A stretch of 64,000 nucleotides of DNA from Kribbella pittospori (GCF_004331465.1 NZ_SJKB01000009.1:372001-436000); one strand, 5' to 3'; numbered from the stretch's first letter, positions 42,312 to 50,786 are shown. Numbers and translations are program-made. The notes: generated by a model from the letters alone, not told the origin.

Positions 42312-44906
42312 TCAGTTCAGGAAGCGTTCTGCCGTGAGGAAGCCGAGTTGCGCGGTCTTCGTGGTGCCGTCGGACAGCGTGATCTTGACCTCCGGGCCGA
42401 TGGTGAAGCCGGACCGGTACAAGCGGTCGACCGCCCGTTCGTTGCGCGTGTCGGGCTCGGCGACGAGTCGCGGATGACCGAGGTGGACGAAGACGAACTG
42501 GCCCAGCGCCCGCAGCAGGTTCCCGGTGAAGCCCGGCCGTGGATCACCCGGCGCGACCAGCAGGTGCGCCCCGATGTCCCCGGCCTGGATCTCGTACGCC
42601 GCCCCGACCGGATCGGCCTGTGGATCGTACGTCTGCAGCAGCCCGATCGGTACGCCGTCCAACTGCACGACGTACACGTGATGCGTAGGCACTGAGTCCA
42701 GGAACCCGTACGTCGCGGCGATCTCGTCCCGGGACAACTCGCCCATGCCCCAGAAGCTCGCGCGGTCGGCCGTGACCCAGCCGTGGATGAGGTCGAGGTC
42801 CCGCGACGGATCCGCCTCGACGATGCGGACCGTGCCGAAACCCTCGATCTCGTGGGTGAAACTCCGGTCCTCCCGCTCGAGCGCGTCCCACTCGGTGACG
42901 ATCGGCGCGAGCTCACCACGCAGCCACAACGGCAGCTGATCGTGATGATGCGGGTCGCCGAGTACGCCGGACGCGCCGAGCGGAACCACCCATCGACTGG
43001 CTGATCGATCCGCGAGATCCCAGGCGTAGCGGGCGGCCGAGCCGCGCACGCACACATCGGTGAGTCCCGGCAGGGACGACGTACACCTCACGCAGTGGTG
43101 GTCACCGGACAGACCGAGGTCGAACGGCTCCTCGCCCGGCGCGAACACCGGCCCGCGCAACGCGTGCAACGGCGCCAGCTGATGCGTCTCACCCCACGGC
43201 GGCCGGCGCTTGCGCGCGGCAACCTCTTCCAACGCCTCGCGCGCCAGCCAGGACACGTTGACGTCCGGGATCAGCTCGGTCGTGACCAGGTTCTCCACCG
43301 CGTACGAGACATGCGTGAGCACGTCCATCCACGGCACGAACACCTCGGGAACCTGCGCGTCCTCGAGCACGCCGAAGTGGTCGGCCAGCCGGGACACGAG
43401 TGCCTTCCGGATCGCGGCGTACGACGAAGCCGTGCTACTGGTCGCGTCCATCCGCCGGTCCCAGTCGAGCAGTTCGGTGCGCAAGGCAACGGCTTCCGGC
43501 GACAGATCCTCCAGGCCGACCAGCGGGGCCAGGAGGCACTCAGCCGACCCGAGGTAGGTGTCCTTGTGGATCGACGGCATCTCGGCCACCGACCAGCTCG
43601 GCTGTGACGACACCAGCTCGCGGATCCGGTGTGATCGATGTGGCGCAGCGAACTCGACGCCGAGCGAGGCTGCAAGCTCCCGCGCGTTCGCCATCACCGC
43701 CGGTCCGTCAACAGTTGCCCGCGGCATCGGGTCATGCCAGCCGTCCCACTGATGCTCTGCTTCCCACGCCGGTACGACGCGCAGCATGTTCTCGGCGGGA
43801 CGACGCGGAACCAGCCCGGCCGTGCGATGGAGGAGCCCGCCCGCGGTGTCGGCCGCGAGCATCACGTTGACCGGCTCCACCCAGTCGCCAACAGCGGCAT
43901 CGATGTCGGCCACTGTGGTTGCCCGGAGCAACTTGGGAATGACCTCGAAGCCGAGCCGCCCGGTCACGCGCGGCGGGTACCGCAGGCTGATCGTCTGGGT
44001 CGAGTCGTTGACGATCACCGGACCACGCTCGGTCTCGATCACCTCGATCTCGATCGCATCCGCGCCGGCCACCTCGACGACCTCGGTATGGACCCGGGCC
44101 GGCCTCCAGCCATCCGGTCCGAGCGCTTCCAGTCCCGACCCGGCCGGCCGGAGCTGCTCGGCGTACAGGTCCTGGTAGTCGGCCATCGCGTTGGTGATCG
44201 CCCACGCGACCTCCCCGGTGTGGCCGAAGTGCGCGACTCCGGGGATCCCGGGAACGGCGAGGCCGAGTACGTCGTACTCCGGGCAGGACAACCGGATCTG
44301 CTGGTAGACGCCCGGGCTCTCGATGTAGCGGTGCGGGTCGCCGGCGACGATCGCCTGGCCGCTGCTGGACAGCGACCCCGGGATCATCCAGCCGTTGCTG
44401 CCCGCCGTCCGCGGCCCCTCCGAGGTGAACAGGTCGATCTTGTCGTCGCCGAGCGTTCGCGCGACGTGGGTGCGCCACAGCTTGCTCGGAAAGCCGGCGA
44501 ACAGGATGTGCACCGCGAGCCAGATGCCGAGCGGCGCCCACGGCTCCCACTCCTGCAGCGTGAGCCCCGTCTCGGCGAACTCGGGAGCGCGGGCCGCCCC
44601 ACCGGGCAGCGCGTGGTTGACGCCCTCGACGTACGCCGTGATCCACTCGCGGGTCTGCTCGTCGAGCGCCTCGAAGCAGCGCTGCGCGGTGTCCGCGAGC
44701 CGGGCCTGCCGCGCGAACACATCCCAGCCCGCCGACTCGACGCCGAGGAAGGCCGCGCTCGTACCGAGGAACCGGCGGCGCTCGAGCTCGAGCTGCCAGG
44801 CGCGGTCGGCGGCGGCATTGGTGCCTTGCAGGTAGACGAGAGCCAGCGGGTCTCCAGCCCGCAGATGCGGTACGCCGTACGCGTCCCGGAACACCCGAGC
44901 ATTCAC
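42312..44906 (-). CDS. Penicillin-acylase / siderophore-type N-acyltransferase fusion
   Basis: An 864-residue two-enzyme fusion. Residues about 1-690 are an Ntn-hydrolase of the penicillin amidase family, with autoprocessing/catalytic Ser170 in TAGSNGWMIPG and family blocks GVPHLRAGD and GEVAWAITNAMADYQDLY. Residues about 692-864 are a GNAT domain of the IucB/AlcB/RhbD type (IHGWVTADRASFWGMGE, GDIGAHLLVAPGDPRPGF), which acylates hydroxamate-forming lysine or ornithine derivatives. I see no signal peptide, so it is probably cytosolic. GTG at 44906 has GAGG about 7 bases upstream; GTG at 44894 is possible. An iron box lies just upstream. Homologous acylases such as PvdQ trim acylated siderophore precursors. 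Confidence 0.88.
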   Translation of the reverse strand: MNARVFRDAYGVPHLRAGDPLALVYLQGTNAAADRAWQLELERRRFLGTSAAFLGVESAGWDVFARQARLADTAQRCFEALDEQTREWITAYVEGVNHALPGGAARAPEFAETGLTLQEWEPWAPLGIWLAVHILFAGFPSKLWRTHVARTLGDDKIDLFTSEGPRTAGSNGWMIPGSLSSSGQAIVAGDPHRYIESPGVYQQIRLSCPEYDVLGLAVPGIPGVAHFGHTGEVAWAITNAMADYQDLYAEQLRPAGSGLEALGPDGWRPARVHTEVVEVAGADAIEIEVIETERGPVIVNDSTQTISLRYPPRVTGRLGFEVIPKLLRATTVADIDAAVGDWVEPVNVMLAADTAGGLLHRTAGLVPRRPAENMLRVVPAWEAEHQWDGWHDPMPRATVDGPAVMANARELAASLGVEFAAPHRSHRIRELVSSQPSWSVAEMPSIHKDTYLGSAECLLAPLVGLEDLSPEAVALRTELLDWDRRMDATSSTASSYAAIRKALVSRLADHFGVLEDAQVPEVFVPWMDVLTHVSYAVENLVTTELIPDVNVSWLAREALEEVAARKRRPPWGETHQLAPLHALRGPVFAPGEEPFDLGLSGDHHCVRCTSSLPGLTDVCVRGSAARYAWDLADRSASRWVVPLGASGVLGDPHHHDQLPLWLRGELAPIVTEWDALEREDRSFTHEIEGFGTVRIVEADPSRDLDLIHGWVTADRASFWGMGELSRDEIAATYGFLDSVPTHHVYVVQLDGVPIGLLQTYDPQADPVGAAYEIQAGDIGAHLLVAPGDPRPGFTGNLLRALGQFVFVHLGHPRLVAEPDTRNERAVDRLYRSGFTIGPEVKITLSDGTTKTAQLGFLTAERFLN

Positions 44907-44923
44907 TCCTGGCCTCGTTTCAG

Positions 44924-44942
44924 TTAGGTTAGGCTGCGCTAA
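44924..44942. promoter_or_regulatory. Iron box (IdeR/DmdR-type operator)
   Basis: TTAGGTTAGGCTGCGCTAA matches the actinobacterial iron-box consensus TTAGGTTAGGCTAACCTAA at 16 of 19 positions. It sits 17 bases before the acylase fusion start and 53 bases before the remnant start codon of the divergent SIP pseudogene, so it could have governed both. Confidence 0.8.
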
Positions 44943-44995
44943 CTCACAAGTCAGATTCTTCGGCCGCAATGGCATCGACTCTAGGGGAGGTTCTC

Positions 44996-45536
44996 GTGGG
45001 GCACGGCTGGCAAGCCGCACCAGCGGGCCTACACGCTGGTCGACCCCGATGTCGGGGCCGGGACGTTCAGCCTGGAGTTCGCGTTGCACGACGGCTGTGC
45101 GAGCGACTGGTCCCGCAAGGCGCAGTCCGGTGACACTATCGAGGCGACCGTGCAGGGGACCGGGTTCGAGGTGCCGGACCCGCTGCCCGAGCGGATGCTG
45201 GTGATCGGCGACCCGGCCTCGTTGCCGGCCATCAACTCCCTGCTCGCGGTCGCCGAAGCTGCCGGCCACGATCTGGTTCGAGACCTCGCACGACGCCGAC
45301 CACTCGCTGCCGTTCCGGATCGACCCCGAGCGGCACGAGCTCCGTGCGATTCCACGGGCGGAACTGGTCGCGAGCGTCAGACGGATCTTCCGAAGCTCCT
45401 CGGCGAAGCGTCCGACGCGTATGTCTGGATCGCGTGCGACACCGCCACCACCCGGGCCCTCACGACGTACGTCCTGAAGGAACTCGCCGTACCGAAGCAC
45501 CGGGTGAAGGCGCTGGGCTACTGGAAGGCCGCGTAG
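44996..45536 (+). pseudogene. Decayed siderophore-interacting protein (SIP, FAD-dependent ferric reductase family)
   Basis: GTG at 44996 with GGGGAGG upstream still encodes VGHGW, the usual beginning of actinobacterial SIPs. The sequence then jumps in another frame to GKPHQRAYTLVDPDVGAG, so about 60-70 codons (most of the FAD domain start) are deleted. Further on, IWFETSHDADHSLPF (about 45275-45320) is in a second frame, and DLPKLLGEASDAYVWIACDT to ALGYWKAA at the end is back in the first. That gives at least three lesions. The intact family is about 270-290 residues. It would have released iron from imported siderophore. It lies divergent from the iron-box-controlled acylase fusion. Confidence 0.85.
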
Positions 45537-45546
45537 CCTGACGGGC

Positions 45547-45993
45547 GTGATCAGCCCTCTCGACCTCAGCGACCGCACGCTTGCCGAACGGGTGCTGGCG
45601 ATTCAGCACGCCGCGTACGCCGTCGAGGCGGAGCTGATCGGCTTCGACGGCATCCCGCCACTGCAGGAGGACCTCGCCGGCCTGATGTCGTCCACCGAGC
45701 ACTGGCTCGGCCGGTACGACGGTCACGTCCTCGTCGGCGCGGTGGCGTACGAGTTCCCGGACGGCGACACGGTCGAGATCTCCCGGCTGATCGTCGATCC
45801 GGCGTACGCACGCCGCGGTCATGGGCGGGCGCTGCTCGACGACCTCGACGAGCGGGAGCCGCGGCGGACCAGTCTGGTGTCGACCGGCAGCGCGAACACT
45901 CCGGCCGTCAACCTCTACAAGTCCCGCGGCTACCACGAGATCGCCCGGATCGAGGTTGCTCCCGGGGTTGAGGTCACTCAGTTCGAGCGGTAG
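45547..45993 (+). CDS. GNAT-family N-acetyltransferase
   Basis: A 148-residue GNAT protein with acetyl-CoA motif A VEISRLIVDPAYARRGHGRALL and the downstream NLYKSRGYHEIAR typical of motif B. The substrate is unknown. GTG at 45547, 10 bases after the pseudogene end; no strong ribosome site, so it may formerly have been co-transcribed with the SIP gene. Its 3' end overlaps the convergent kinase gene by 16 bases. Confidence 0.9.
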   Translation: MISPLDLSDRTLAERVLAIQHAAYAVEAELIGFDGIPPLQEDLAGLMSSTEHWLGRYDGHVLVGAVAYEFPDGDTVEISRLIVDPAYARRGHGRALLDDLDEREPRRTSLVSTGSANTPAVNLYKSRGYHEIARIEVAPGVEVTQFER

Positions 45994-46784
45994 AAACGGT
46001 CGAGCCACTCGGGCCACGGCCGCAGCTCGCCGGCCGCATCGGCGAGATCGACCAACGCTTCGGCGACGGTGCCGCGTGCGGCTGGGTCCGTCGAGGTCAG
46101 GCGATTGACGACCTGCCGGACCTTGCCGGTGCCAGGGTTCAGGCACTCGGCGAGAGTGCTTCCTAGGCTGTAGAGATCCATCGCGACGCTGACCGGTGCG
46201 CACGCCTCCTGCTCGGGCGACGCGTATCCCAGCGTGCCGACGGGATGCCCGGCCGGTTGCAGCGAGCCGATCCGGCGCGCGGTGCCGAAGTCGATCAGGA
46301 TCGGCCGGCCGTCCCGCAGTACGACGTTGTCCGGCTTCAGATCCAGATGCGCGAGGCCACGGCGGTGAAGGGTCGCGAGAGCCGGCAGGAGCTGCGCGCC
46401 GACCAGCGCGACCTGGTCGTCGGGCAGGGCGCCGTTCTCGTCGATCTCGTCGGCGAGGGACGGGCCGTCGACGTACTCGAGGACGATGTGCGGTATGGCG
46501 TCGTCGGTGCCGTCGGCAAGCAACCGGGGGAGGGCCGGATGCTGGTTCCCGCCGAGTGCGGCCGTCTCCCGCTGCAGGGACCGGACGGCGCGCGGGTGGC
46601 GGATCTGGTGCGGGCGGGCGACCTTCAGTACGGCAGGCGCCCACAGGTCGGGTGACCACACCAGCCAGGTCTCGCAGCGCGTGCCGACGCCGAGCCGCTC
46701 GATCGCGAGCATCCCGCCGGGGAGCTCCGTACCTTCGGCCGACTCCCACACCGCCAGGCCGTCGTCCACCGCCAACTCGTCCAT
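45978..46784 (-). CDS. Soluble Hanks-type Ser/Thr protein kinase, catalytic residues intact
   Basis: A 268-residue kinase with no TM or extra domain. Lys54 (AVLKVARP), the HLDLKPDNVV catalytic loop (Asp148, Lys150, Asn153), DFG (Asp165) and GTLGYASPEQ are all present, so it should be active, unlike the pseudokinase at 19873-21216. ATG at 46784 has GGAGGG 6 bases upstream. It follows the Arg-Ser peptide gene on the same strand with a terminator-like hairpin between them, so it may be expressed by read-through. Its closeness to a peptide made of eight Arg-Ser units suggests a kinase-substrate pair (inference). Confidence 0.88.
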   Translation of the reverse strand: MDELAVDDGLAVWESAEGTELPGGMLAIERLGVGTRCETWLVWSPDLWAPAVLKVARPHQIRHPRAVRSLQRETAALGGNQHPALPRLLADGTDDAIPHIVLEYVDGPSLADEIDENGALPDDQVALVGAQLLPALATLHRRGLAHLDLKPDNVVLRDGRPILIDFGTARRIGSLQPAGHPVGTLGYASPEQEACAPVSVAMDLYSLGSTLAECLNPGTGKVRQVVNRLTSTDPAARGTVAEALVDLADAAGELRPWPEWLDRFYRSN

Positions 46785-46807
46785 CGCTGTCCCTCCAGAA
46801 GGTTGAT

Positions 46808-46845
46808 GGCCCGCCGGACACACCCTGAGCGGTGTCCGGCGGGCC
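46808..46845. terminator. 14-bp perfect hairpin between Arg-Ser peptide gene and kinase gene
   Basis: GGCCCGCCGGACAC at 46808-46821 pairs exactly with GTGTCCGGCGGGCC at 46832-46845, loop 10. It lies 8 bases beyond the peptide stop and 24 bases before the kinase start, both on the minus strand. It could end most transcripts after the peptide gene, making peptide mRNA more abundant than kinase mRNA. Confidence 0.8.
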
Positions 46846-46852
46846 GGGTCGG

Positions 46853-46954
46853 TCAGTCGCGCGAGCGGCTGCGGGAGCGGCTGCGGCTGCGGGAACGGCT
46901 ACGGGACCGTCCGCGACCGTGGCCGTGGTGCATGGTCGGCTTGATCCGGAGCAT
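46853..46954 (-). CDS. 33-residue His/Arg-Ser-repeat peptide, translationally coupled to an ABC exporter
   Basis: The product starts MLRIKPTMHHGHGRG and continues with eight consecutive Arg-Ser dipeptides, ending Arg-Asp. The ribosome site is near perfect (AAGGAGGTGA), 5 bases before ATG 46954, and contains the stop codon of the ABC transporter gene, which implies strong coupled translation. The Ser codons alternate between TCC/TCG and AGC, which cannot interconvert by single silent changes; this argues that the Arg-Ser pattern is selected at protein level. The peptide is too short for most gene finders. It is highly basic and has no signal or double-Gly site. A strong terminator follows, then a Ser/Thr kinase gene. 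Confidence 0.75.
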   Translation of the reverse strand: MLRIKPTMHHGHGRGRSRSRSRSRSRSRSRSRD

Positions 46955-46959
46955 GGTGT

Positions 46960-48666
46960 TCACCTCCTTCCAGCGTTCTGGAGCTGCCCCCTGGCCGGCG
47001 GCCGGGAGGAAGACAGGGTGACGACCCGATCGGCGATGGACGCCAGCGCGCGGTCGTGGGTGACGAGCAGCACGGTGCGGTTCGTCGTCGTACTGCGGAT
47101 CGCCTCGATCACGCCGGCCGCGGACTCGGGGTCGAGCGATGCGGTCGGTTCGTCGAGCAGGACCATCGGTGCGGTCGACACGGCGGCCCGGGCGATCGCG
47201 ACCCGGCGGCGCTGACCACCGGAGAGGCGTACGCCGCCTTCGCCGAGCGGGGTGTCGTACCCCTGCGGCAGCCGGCCGGCGAACTCGTCCACCAGCGCCG
47301 CCCGGCCGGCCGCGACCACTCCGGCCCGCGTCGCGTCCTGGTTGCCAAAGGCAATGTTCTCGGCGACCGTCGCGTCCAGCAGCCACGGGTCCTGCGGCAC
47401 GAACGCGAACCGCTCCCGCAGCGACCGCTGGTCGCAGTCCCGCACGTCCACCCCGTCGATCAGGATCCTGCCCGCGTCCACGTCGTACAGGCGGAGCAGC
47501 AGGTGCAGGGCGGTGCTCTTGCCGATGCCGCTGGGGCCGAGCAGGCAGACGGTCTCGCCGGCTGCGATCCGCAGGTCGAAGTCCTCCAGCACTGGATGTG
47601 CTGCCTCGTAGCTGAACCCGACCCGCTCGAAGTGCACCTCGTGTATGAGCCGGGGCGCCGGCCGTGCGTTCGGTCGATCGACCACAGCCTCGTCGTTGTC
47701 CAGTACGTCGCGCACCCGGGTCGCACTCGCTCCAGCCTTGGCCAGTACGGCGGACAGCCGAGTCAGACCGCGGACGGGCGAGTACAGGTCCCGCAGGTAG
47801 GCCAGCACGACCAGCAACTGCCCAGTGGTCAGTGCACCGCTCAGCACGTGCCGTCCGCCGACGACCAGGACCAGCGCCGACCCGACCGCGAGCACGATGT
47901 CGGCCACCGGGGTCCAGCGCGCGTCCACGTCGATCGCCCGCAGTTCCACATCCAGTACGGCGCGGTTGCGGGTCCCGAAGACCGCAGAAGCACGGTCCGT
48001 CCGGCCGAATGCCTGCACCGCTCGCACGTTGCGCAGCAGGTCGGTCGTCGTACCTGCGAGCCGTCCGGATTCGGCACGTGCGTCCTGCTGAGCCGACTTG
48101 ATCAGCCGCCGCTGCCGTACGGCGAACGCCGCCAGCACCGGGACGACGGCCAGCCCGATCAGCGCGAGCTCGGGGTCGAACGCGAACAGCAGAGCCAGGA
48201 CCCCGACCAGCATCACCGCGTCCGGCAAGAACGAGGTGGCCAGTGCGACGACGCCGTCGAGCACTCGTCCGACATCTGTGGTGAGCCGCGAGACCAGCTC
48301 CCCGCTGCGCATCCGGTCGTGCCAGCGCAGCGACCTGGTCATGGTCCGCTGAAACATCGTGGCCCGCAGTGCGGCGCCGATCCGCTCGGCCGCACCCTCC
48401 GCGGCGCGCAGGCTCCCCATGTCGAGCAGCCCGATCGCGCCGCTCAGCAGCACTCCGGCCGCAGCCGCGAGGCCCAGCACCAGGAGCGGATCCGGTCCGC
48501 TGGCAGAGCCGTCGTCGAACGCGTGGTCGACGGCCAGAGCCAGCGGCCACGGACGCAACAGCACCAGACCGACCCGCAGCACGACCAGTCCGGCCGCGGC
48601 GGCGAGTGCAGGGAACTGCGCTCTGGCCGCGGGGCCTGCGACGGTGAGTGACAGCGGGAGCTTCAT
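46960..48666 (-). CDS. ABC exporter, fused permease and ATPase
   Basis: A 568-residue half-transporter: six TM helices (about 15-310), then an ATPase domain with Walker A LLGPSGIGKST, signature LSGGQRRRVAIARA and Walker B MVLLDEPTASLD. There is no N-terminal C39 peptidase, so cleavage of a leader by this protein is not expected. ATG at 48666 (MKLPLSLTVAG) is chosen; the frame stays open far upstream but overlaps the promoter region and the divergent kinase gene. The stop lies inside the Shine-Dalgarno of the Arg-Ser peptide gene. The substrate is unknown; the adjacent peptide is a candidate. A 12-bp motif shared with the 50827 gene lies 41 bases upstream. Confidence 0.93.
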   Translation of the reverse strand: MKLPLSLTVAGPAARAQFPALAAAAGLVVLRVGLVLLRPWPLALAVDHAFDDGSASGPDPLLVLGLAAAAGVLLSGAIGLLDMGSLRAAEGAAERIGAALRATMFQRTMTRSLRWHDRMRSGELVSRLTTDVGRVLDGVVALATSFLPDAVMLVGVLALLFAFDPELALIGLAVVPVLAAFAVRQRRLIKSAQQDARAESGRLAGTTTDLLRNVRAVQAFGRTDRASAVFGTRNRAVLDVELRAIDVDARWTPVADIVLAVGSALVLVVGGRHVLSGALTTGQLLVVLAYLRDLYSPVRGLTRLSAVLAKAGASATRVRDVLDNDEAVVDRPNARPAPRLIHEVHFERVGFSYEAAHPVLEDFDLRIAAGETVCLLGPSGIGKSTALHLLLRLYDVDAGRILIDGVDVRDCDQRSLRERFAFVPQDPWLLDATVAENIAFGNQDATRAGVVAAGRAALVDEFAGRLPQGYDTPLGEGGVRLSGGQRRRVAIARAAVSTAPMVLLDEPTASLDPESAAGVIEAIRSTTTNRTVLLVTHDRALASIADRVVTLSSSRPPARGQLQNAGRR

Positions 48667-48707
48667 GCCAACCACAGTCGTCGGCCCGAGGTCGGCATCG
48701 GTAGTGC

Positions 48708-48719
48708 ACCTTGGTACTA
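48708..48719 (-). promoter_or_regulatory. TAGTACCAAGGT element upstream of ABC exporter gene
   Basis: On the minus strand TAGTACCAAGGT ends 41 bases before the exporter ATG. The same 12-mer, same orientation, ends 40 bases before the 50827 gene. It lies within an imperfect dyad (GTAGT and ACTAC at 48701-48720). It is the likely binding site of the neighbouring LuxR-type response regulator. Confidence 0.65.
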
Positions 48720-48771
48720 CGACTCTTGTCGGGCTGCCCGTGGACCGTGGTCCCGCCCTACGATCCCAGGC

Positions 48772-50127
48772 ATGGTGAAACGACCGGGCTGGTGGGGCGG
48801 GGAGCGCGTTCGGCATGGCCGCCCGCGGAGTGAGCGTGAGCCGGTCTCGACCGCCGGTCTGCTGGTGCGCTTCACGGCCGCCGGCCTGATCGTGCTGCTG
48901 TCGCTGGCCGCGCTGATCGCATACATCGCTCGTCAGGCCGGTATCGAGCAGGCCTCCGAGTCCGCCCGGCAGGTGACGTACGTGACCGCGCGCGGCGTGG
49001 TCGAGCCACGCCTGACCGCGGAGGTCGTCGCCGGGGAGCCGGCCGCCCTGCAGGCGTTCGACACCGCGATGCGCAGGTACGTGCTGCAAGGCTCGCTGGT
49101 CCGGGTGAAGCTCTGGAACGAAAGCGGGAAGATCGTCTATTCCGACGAGTCGCGGCTGATCGGGCAGACCTTCCCCCTCGGCGCGGAGGAGATCGAGGCA
49201 CTCCGGGTGCAGGGCAGCGCCTCCGAGGTGAGCGACCTGAGCCGGCCCGAGAACCGGTTCGAGATCCCGTACGAGAAGCTCCTCGAGGTGTACGTCGGCG
49301 TCCGGGCGGCCAACGGCGAACCAATGCTGTTCGAGGCGTACTTCCAGTACCAAGCCGTCACCGAGGCCGGACAGGCAGCCTGGCAACGCTTCGCGCCACC
49401 GTCGCTGGGCGCACTACTCCTCCTCGAGCTGGTCCAGATCCCGTTCGCCTGGTCGCTGGCTCGCCGGGTCCAGAAGCAGCAGCGCGATCGGGCGCGGCTC
49501 TTGCAGCACGCTGTCGAGGCATCAGACGCCGAGCGGCGCCGGATCGCAGGCGAGCTGCACGACGGAGTGGTGCAGGAACTCACCGGACTCAACTACGCGC
49601 TCGACGCCATGCGGTTGGGCAATCCGACCGAGGGTCAGCGTGCTGAACTGATCGCAGACAGCGCCTCGCGCTTGCGTGGCAGCATCGGCTCGCTGCGGTC
49701 GCTGTTGGTCGACATCTATCCGCCCAACCTGGCTGAGGAAGGACTCGCTTCCGCTCTGGCCGAGCTGGCTGCCGGTCTGGAGCGCGTGGGGATCGACGTA
49801 CGGCTGGAGACCGATGGTGCGGAACAGTTGCCGCCGGCAGCTGCCGCGCTGCTGTTCCGGGCCGCTCAGGAGATCATCCGCAACGTGGCTGCGCACAGCG
49901 GAGCGCGCGGCGTGCTGATCAGTGCGGACCGGAGTGACGGCGTCGCACGACTCGTCGTGGACGATGACGGGCGCGGGTTCGACGAGTCGCGGCTGGACGA
50001 GCGCAGCAGCAGCGGACACCTCGGACTACGGTCGATCGGCGACCTGCTGGCGGAGTCAGGTGGCATGCTGACGGTGCGGGCCGCGCCAGGCCAGGGGACA
50101 CGAGTGGAAGTCGAGGTACCGGTCTGA
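48772..50127 (+). CDS. NarL-type sensor histidine kinase (HisKA_3)
   Basis: A 451-residue membrane kinase: basic N-terminus, TM1 (about 27-49), extracytoplasmic sensor (about 50-205), TM2 (about 206-230), HisKA_3 domain with His263 in RRRIAGELHDGVVQEL, and HATPase with VVDDDGRGFD and HLGLRSIGDLLAE. ATG at 48772 is divergent from the ABC exporter gene. Its stop overlaps the regulator start by one base (TGATG). It probably senses a cell-envelope condition or compound handled by the exporter (inference). Confidence 0.93.
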   Translation: MVKRPGWWGGERVRHGRPRSEREPVSTAGLLVRFTAAGLIVLLSLAALIAYIARQAGIEQASESARQVTYVTARGVVEPRLTAEVVAGEPAALQAFDTAMRRYVLQGSLVRVKLWNESGKIVYSDESRLIGQTFPLGAEEIEALRVQGSASEVSDLSRPENRFEIPYEKLLEVYVGVRAANGEPMLFEAYFQYQAVTEAGQAAWQRFAPPSLGALLLLELVQIPFAWSLARRVQKQQRDRARLLQHAVEASDAERRRIAGELHDGVVQELTGLNYALDAMRLGNPTEGQRAELIADSASRLRGSIGSLRSLLVDIYPPNLAEEGLASALAELAAGLERVGIDVRLETDGAEQLPPAAAALLFRAAQEIIRNVAAHSGARGVLISADRSDGVARLVVDDDGRGFDESRLDERSSSGHLGLRSIGDLLAESGGMLTVRAAPGQGTRVEVEVPV

Positions 50128-50777
50128 TGATCCGGGTGCTGATCGCCGACGATCACGCGATCGTCCGGACCGGCCTGTCCCAGCTGATCGGCACGGCGGA
50201 CGACCTCGAGCTGGTCGGGGCCGCGGACGACGGGGAGCAGGCGGTCACGATGGCGGCCGAGCTGCGGCCGGACGTCGTACTGATGGATCTGTCGATGCCG
50301 GGCACGGACGGGGTTGCGGCGACCGGACGGATCGTGGCCGCGGACTCGTCGGTACGGATCGTGGTGCTGACGTCGTTCAGCGACCAGACGCGGATCCTGG
50401 ACGCACTGCAGGCGGGCGCGGAGGGGTATCTGCTCAAGCACAGCGAGCCCGAGGTGATCCTGGCCGGCATCCGCGAGGTGATGGCGGGGGGATCGCCGCT
50501 CGACCCGAAGGCGGCACGGGTGCTGCTCACGCACCGGCGCAACCCCGGACCGGAGGTCAAGCTGACCGGCCGGGAGCAGGAGGTACTGCGGATGGTCGGC
50601 GACGGCCTTCCGAACAAGACGATCGCGCGCCGGCTCGGGATCAGCGAGCGCACGGTCAAGGCCCACCTGACCAACGTGTACCAGCGGCTCGGCGTCACCG
50701 ACCGCACGCAGGCCGCACTGTGGGCGCAGCGGCACGCCCAGTGGCACACGCAGGGACAGCCGGACCAGGGGTACTAG
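50127..50777 (+). CDS. NarL/LuxR-family response regulator
   Basis: A 216-residue regulator: receiver with acidic pocket ADDH, phospho-acceptor Asp54 (VVLMDLSMPG) and Lys in YLLKHSEPE, then a LuxR HTH (LTGREQEVLRMVGDGLPN, RLGISERTVKAHLTNVYQRL). It is coupled to the kinase gene by a one-base overlap. The TAGTACCAAGGT element begins in its stop codon, the likely autoregulatory or downstream target site. Confidence 0.94.
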   Translation: MIRVLIADDHAIVRTGLSQLIGTADDLELVGAADDGEQAVTMAAELRPDVVLMDLSMPGTDGVAATGRIVAADSSVRIVVLTSFSDQTRILDALQAGAEGYLLKHSEPEVILAGIREVMAGGSPLDPKAARVLLTHRRNPGPEVKLTGREQEVLRMVGDGLPNKTIARRLGISERTVKAHLTNVYQRLGVTDRTQAALWAQRHAQWHTQGQPDQGY

Positions 50778-50786
50778 TACCAAGGT
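50775..50786 (+). promoter_or_regulatory. TAGTACCAAGGT element and GGTACTAGTACC palindrome before the 50827 gene
   Basis: The 12-mer found before the ABC exporter recurs here in the same orientation and spacing to the next ATG. It overlaps a perfect 12-bp palindrome GGTACTAGTACC at 50770-50781 that includes the regulator stop codon. Confidence 0.65.

Noticed and set aside
45084..45536. Intact 150-residue protein from the SIP region
   Set aside because: The continuous frame includes a shadow-translated middle; true SIP residues lie in another frame there, so it is a pseudogene.
44907..45578. Upstream extension of the acylase fusion through the iron box and SIP region
   Set aside because: The extension is antisense of the SIP remnant and would put the iron box inside coding sequence.
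48667..49386. N-terminal extension of the ABC exporter frame up to 49386
   Set aside because: It would overlap the divergent kinase gene and the promoter motif; the added residues look like shadow translation, and MKLPLSLTVAG is a natural exporter start.
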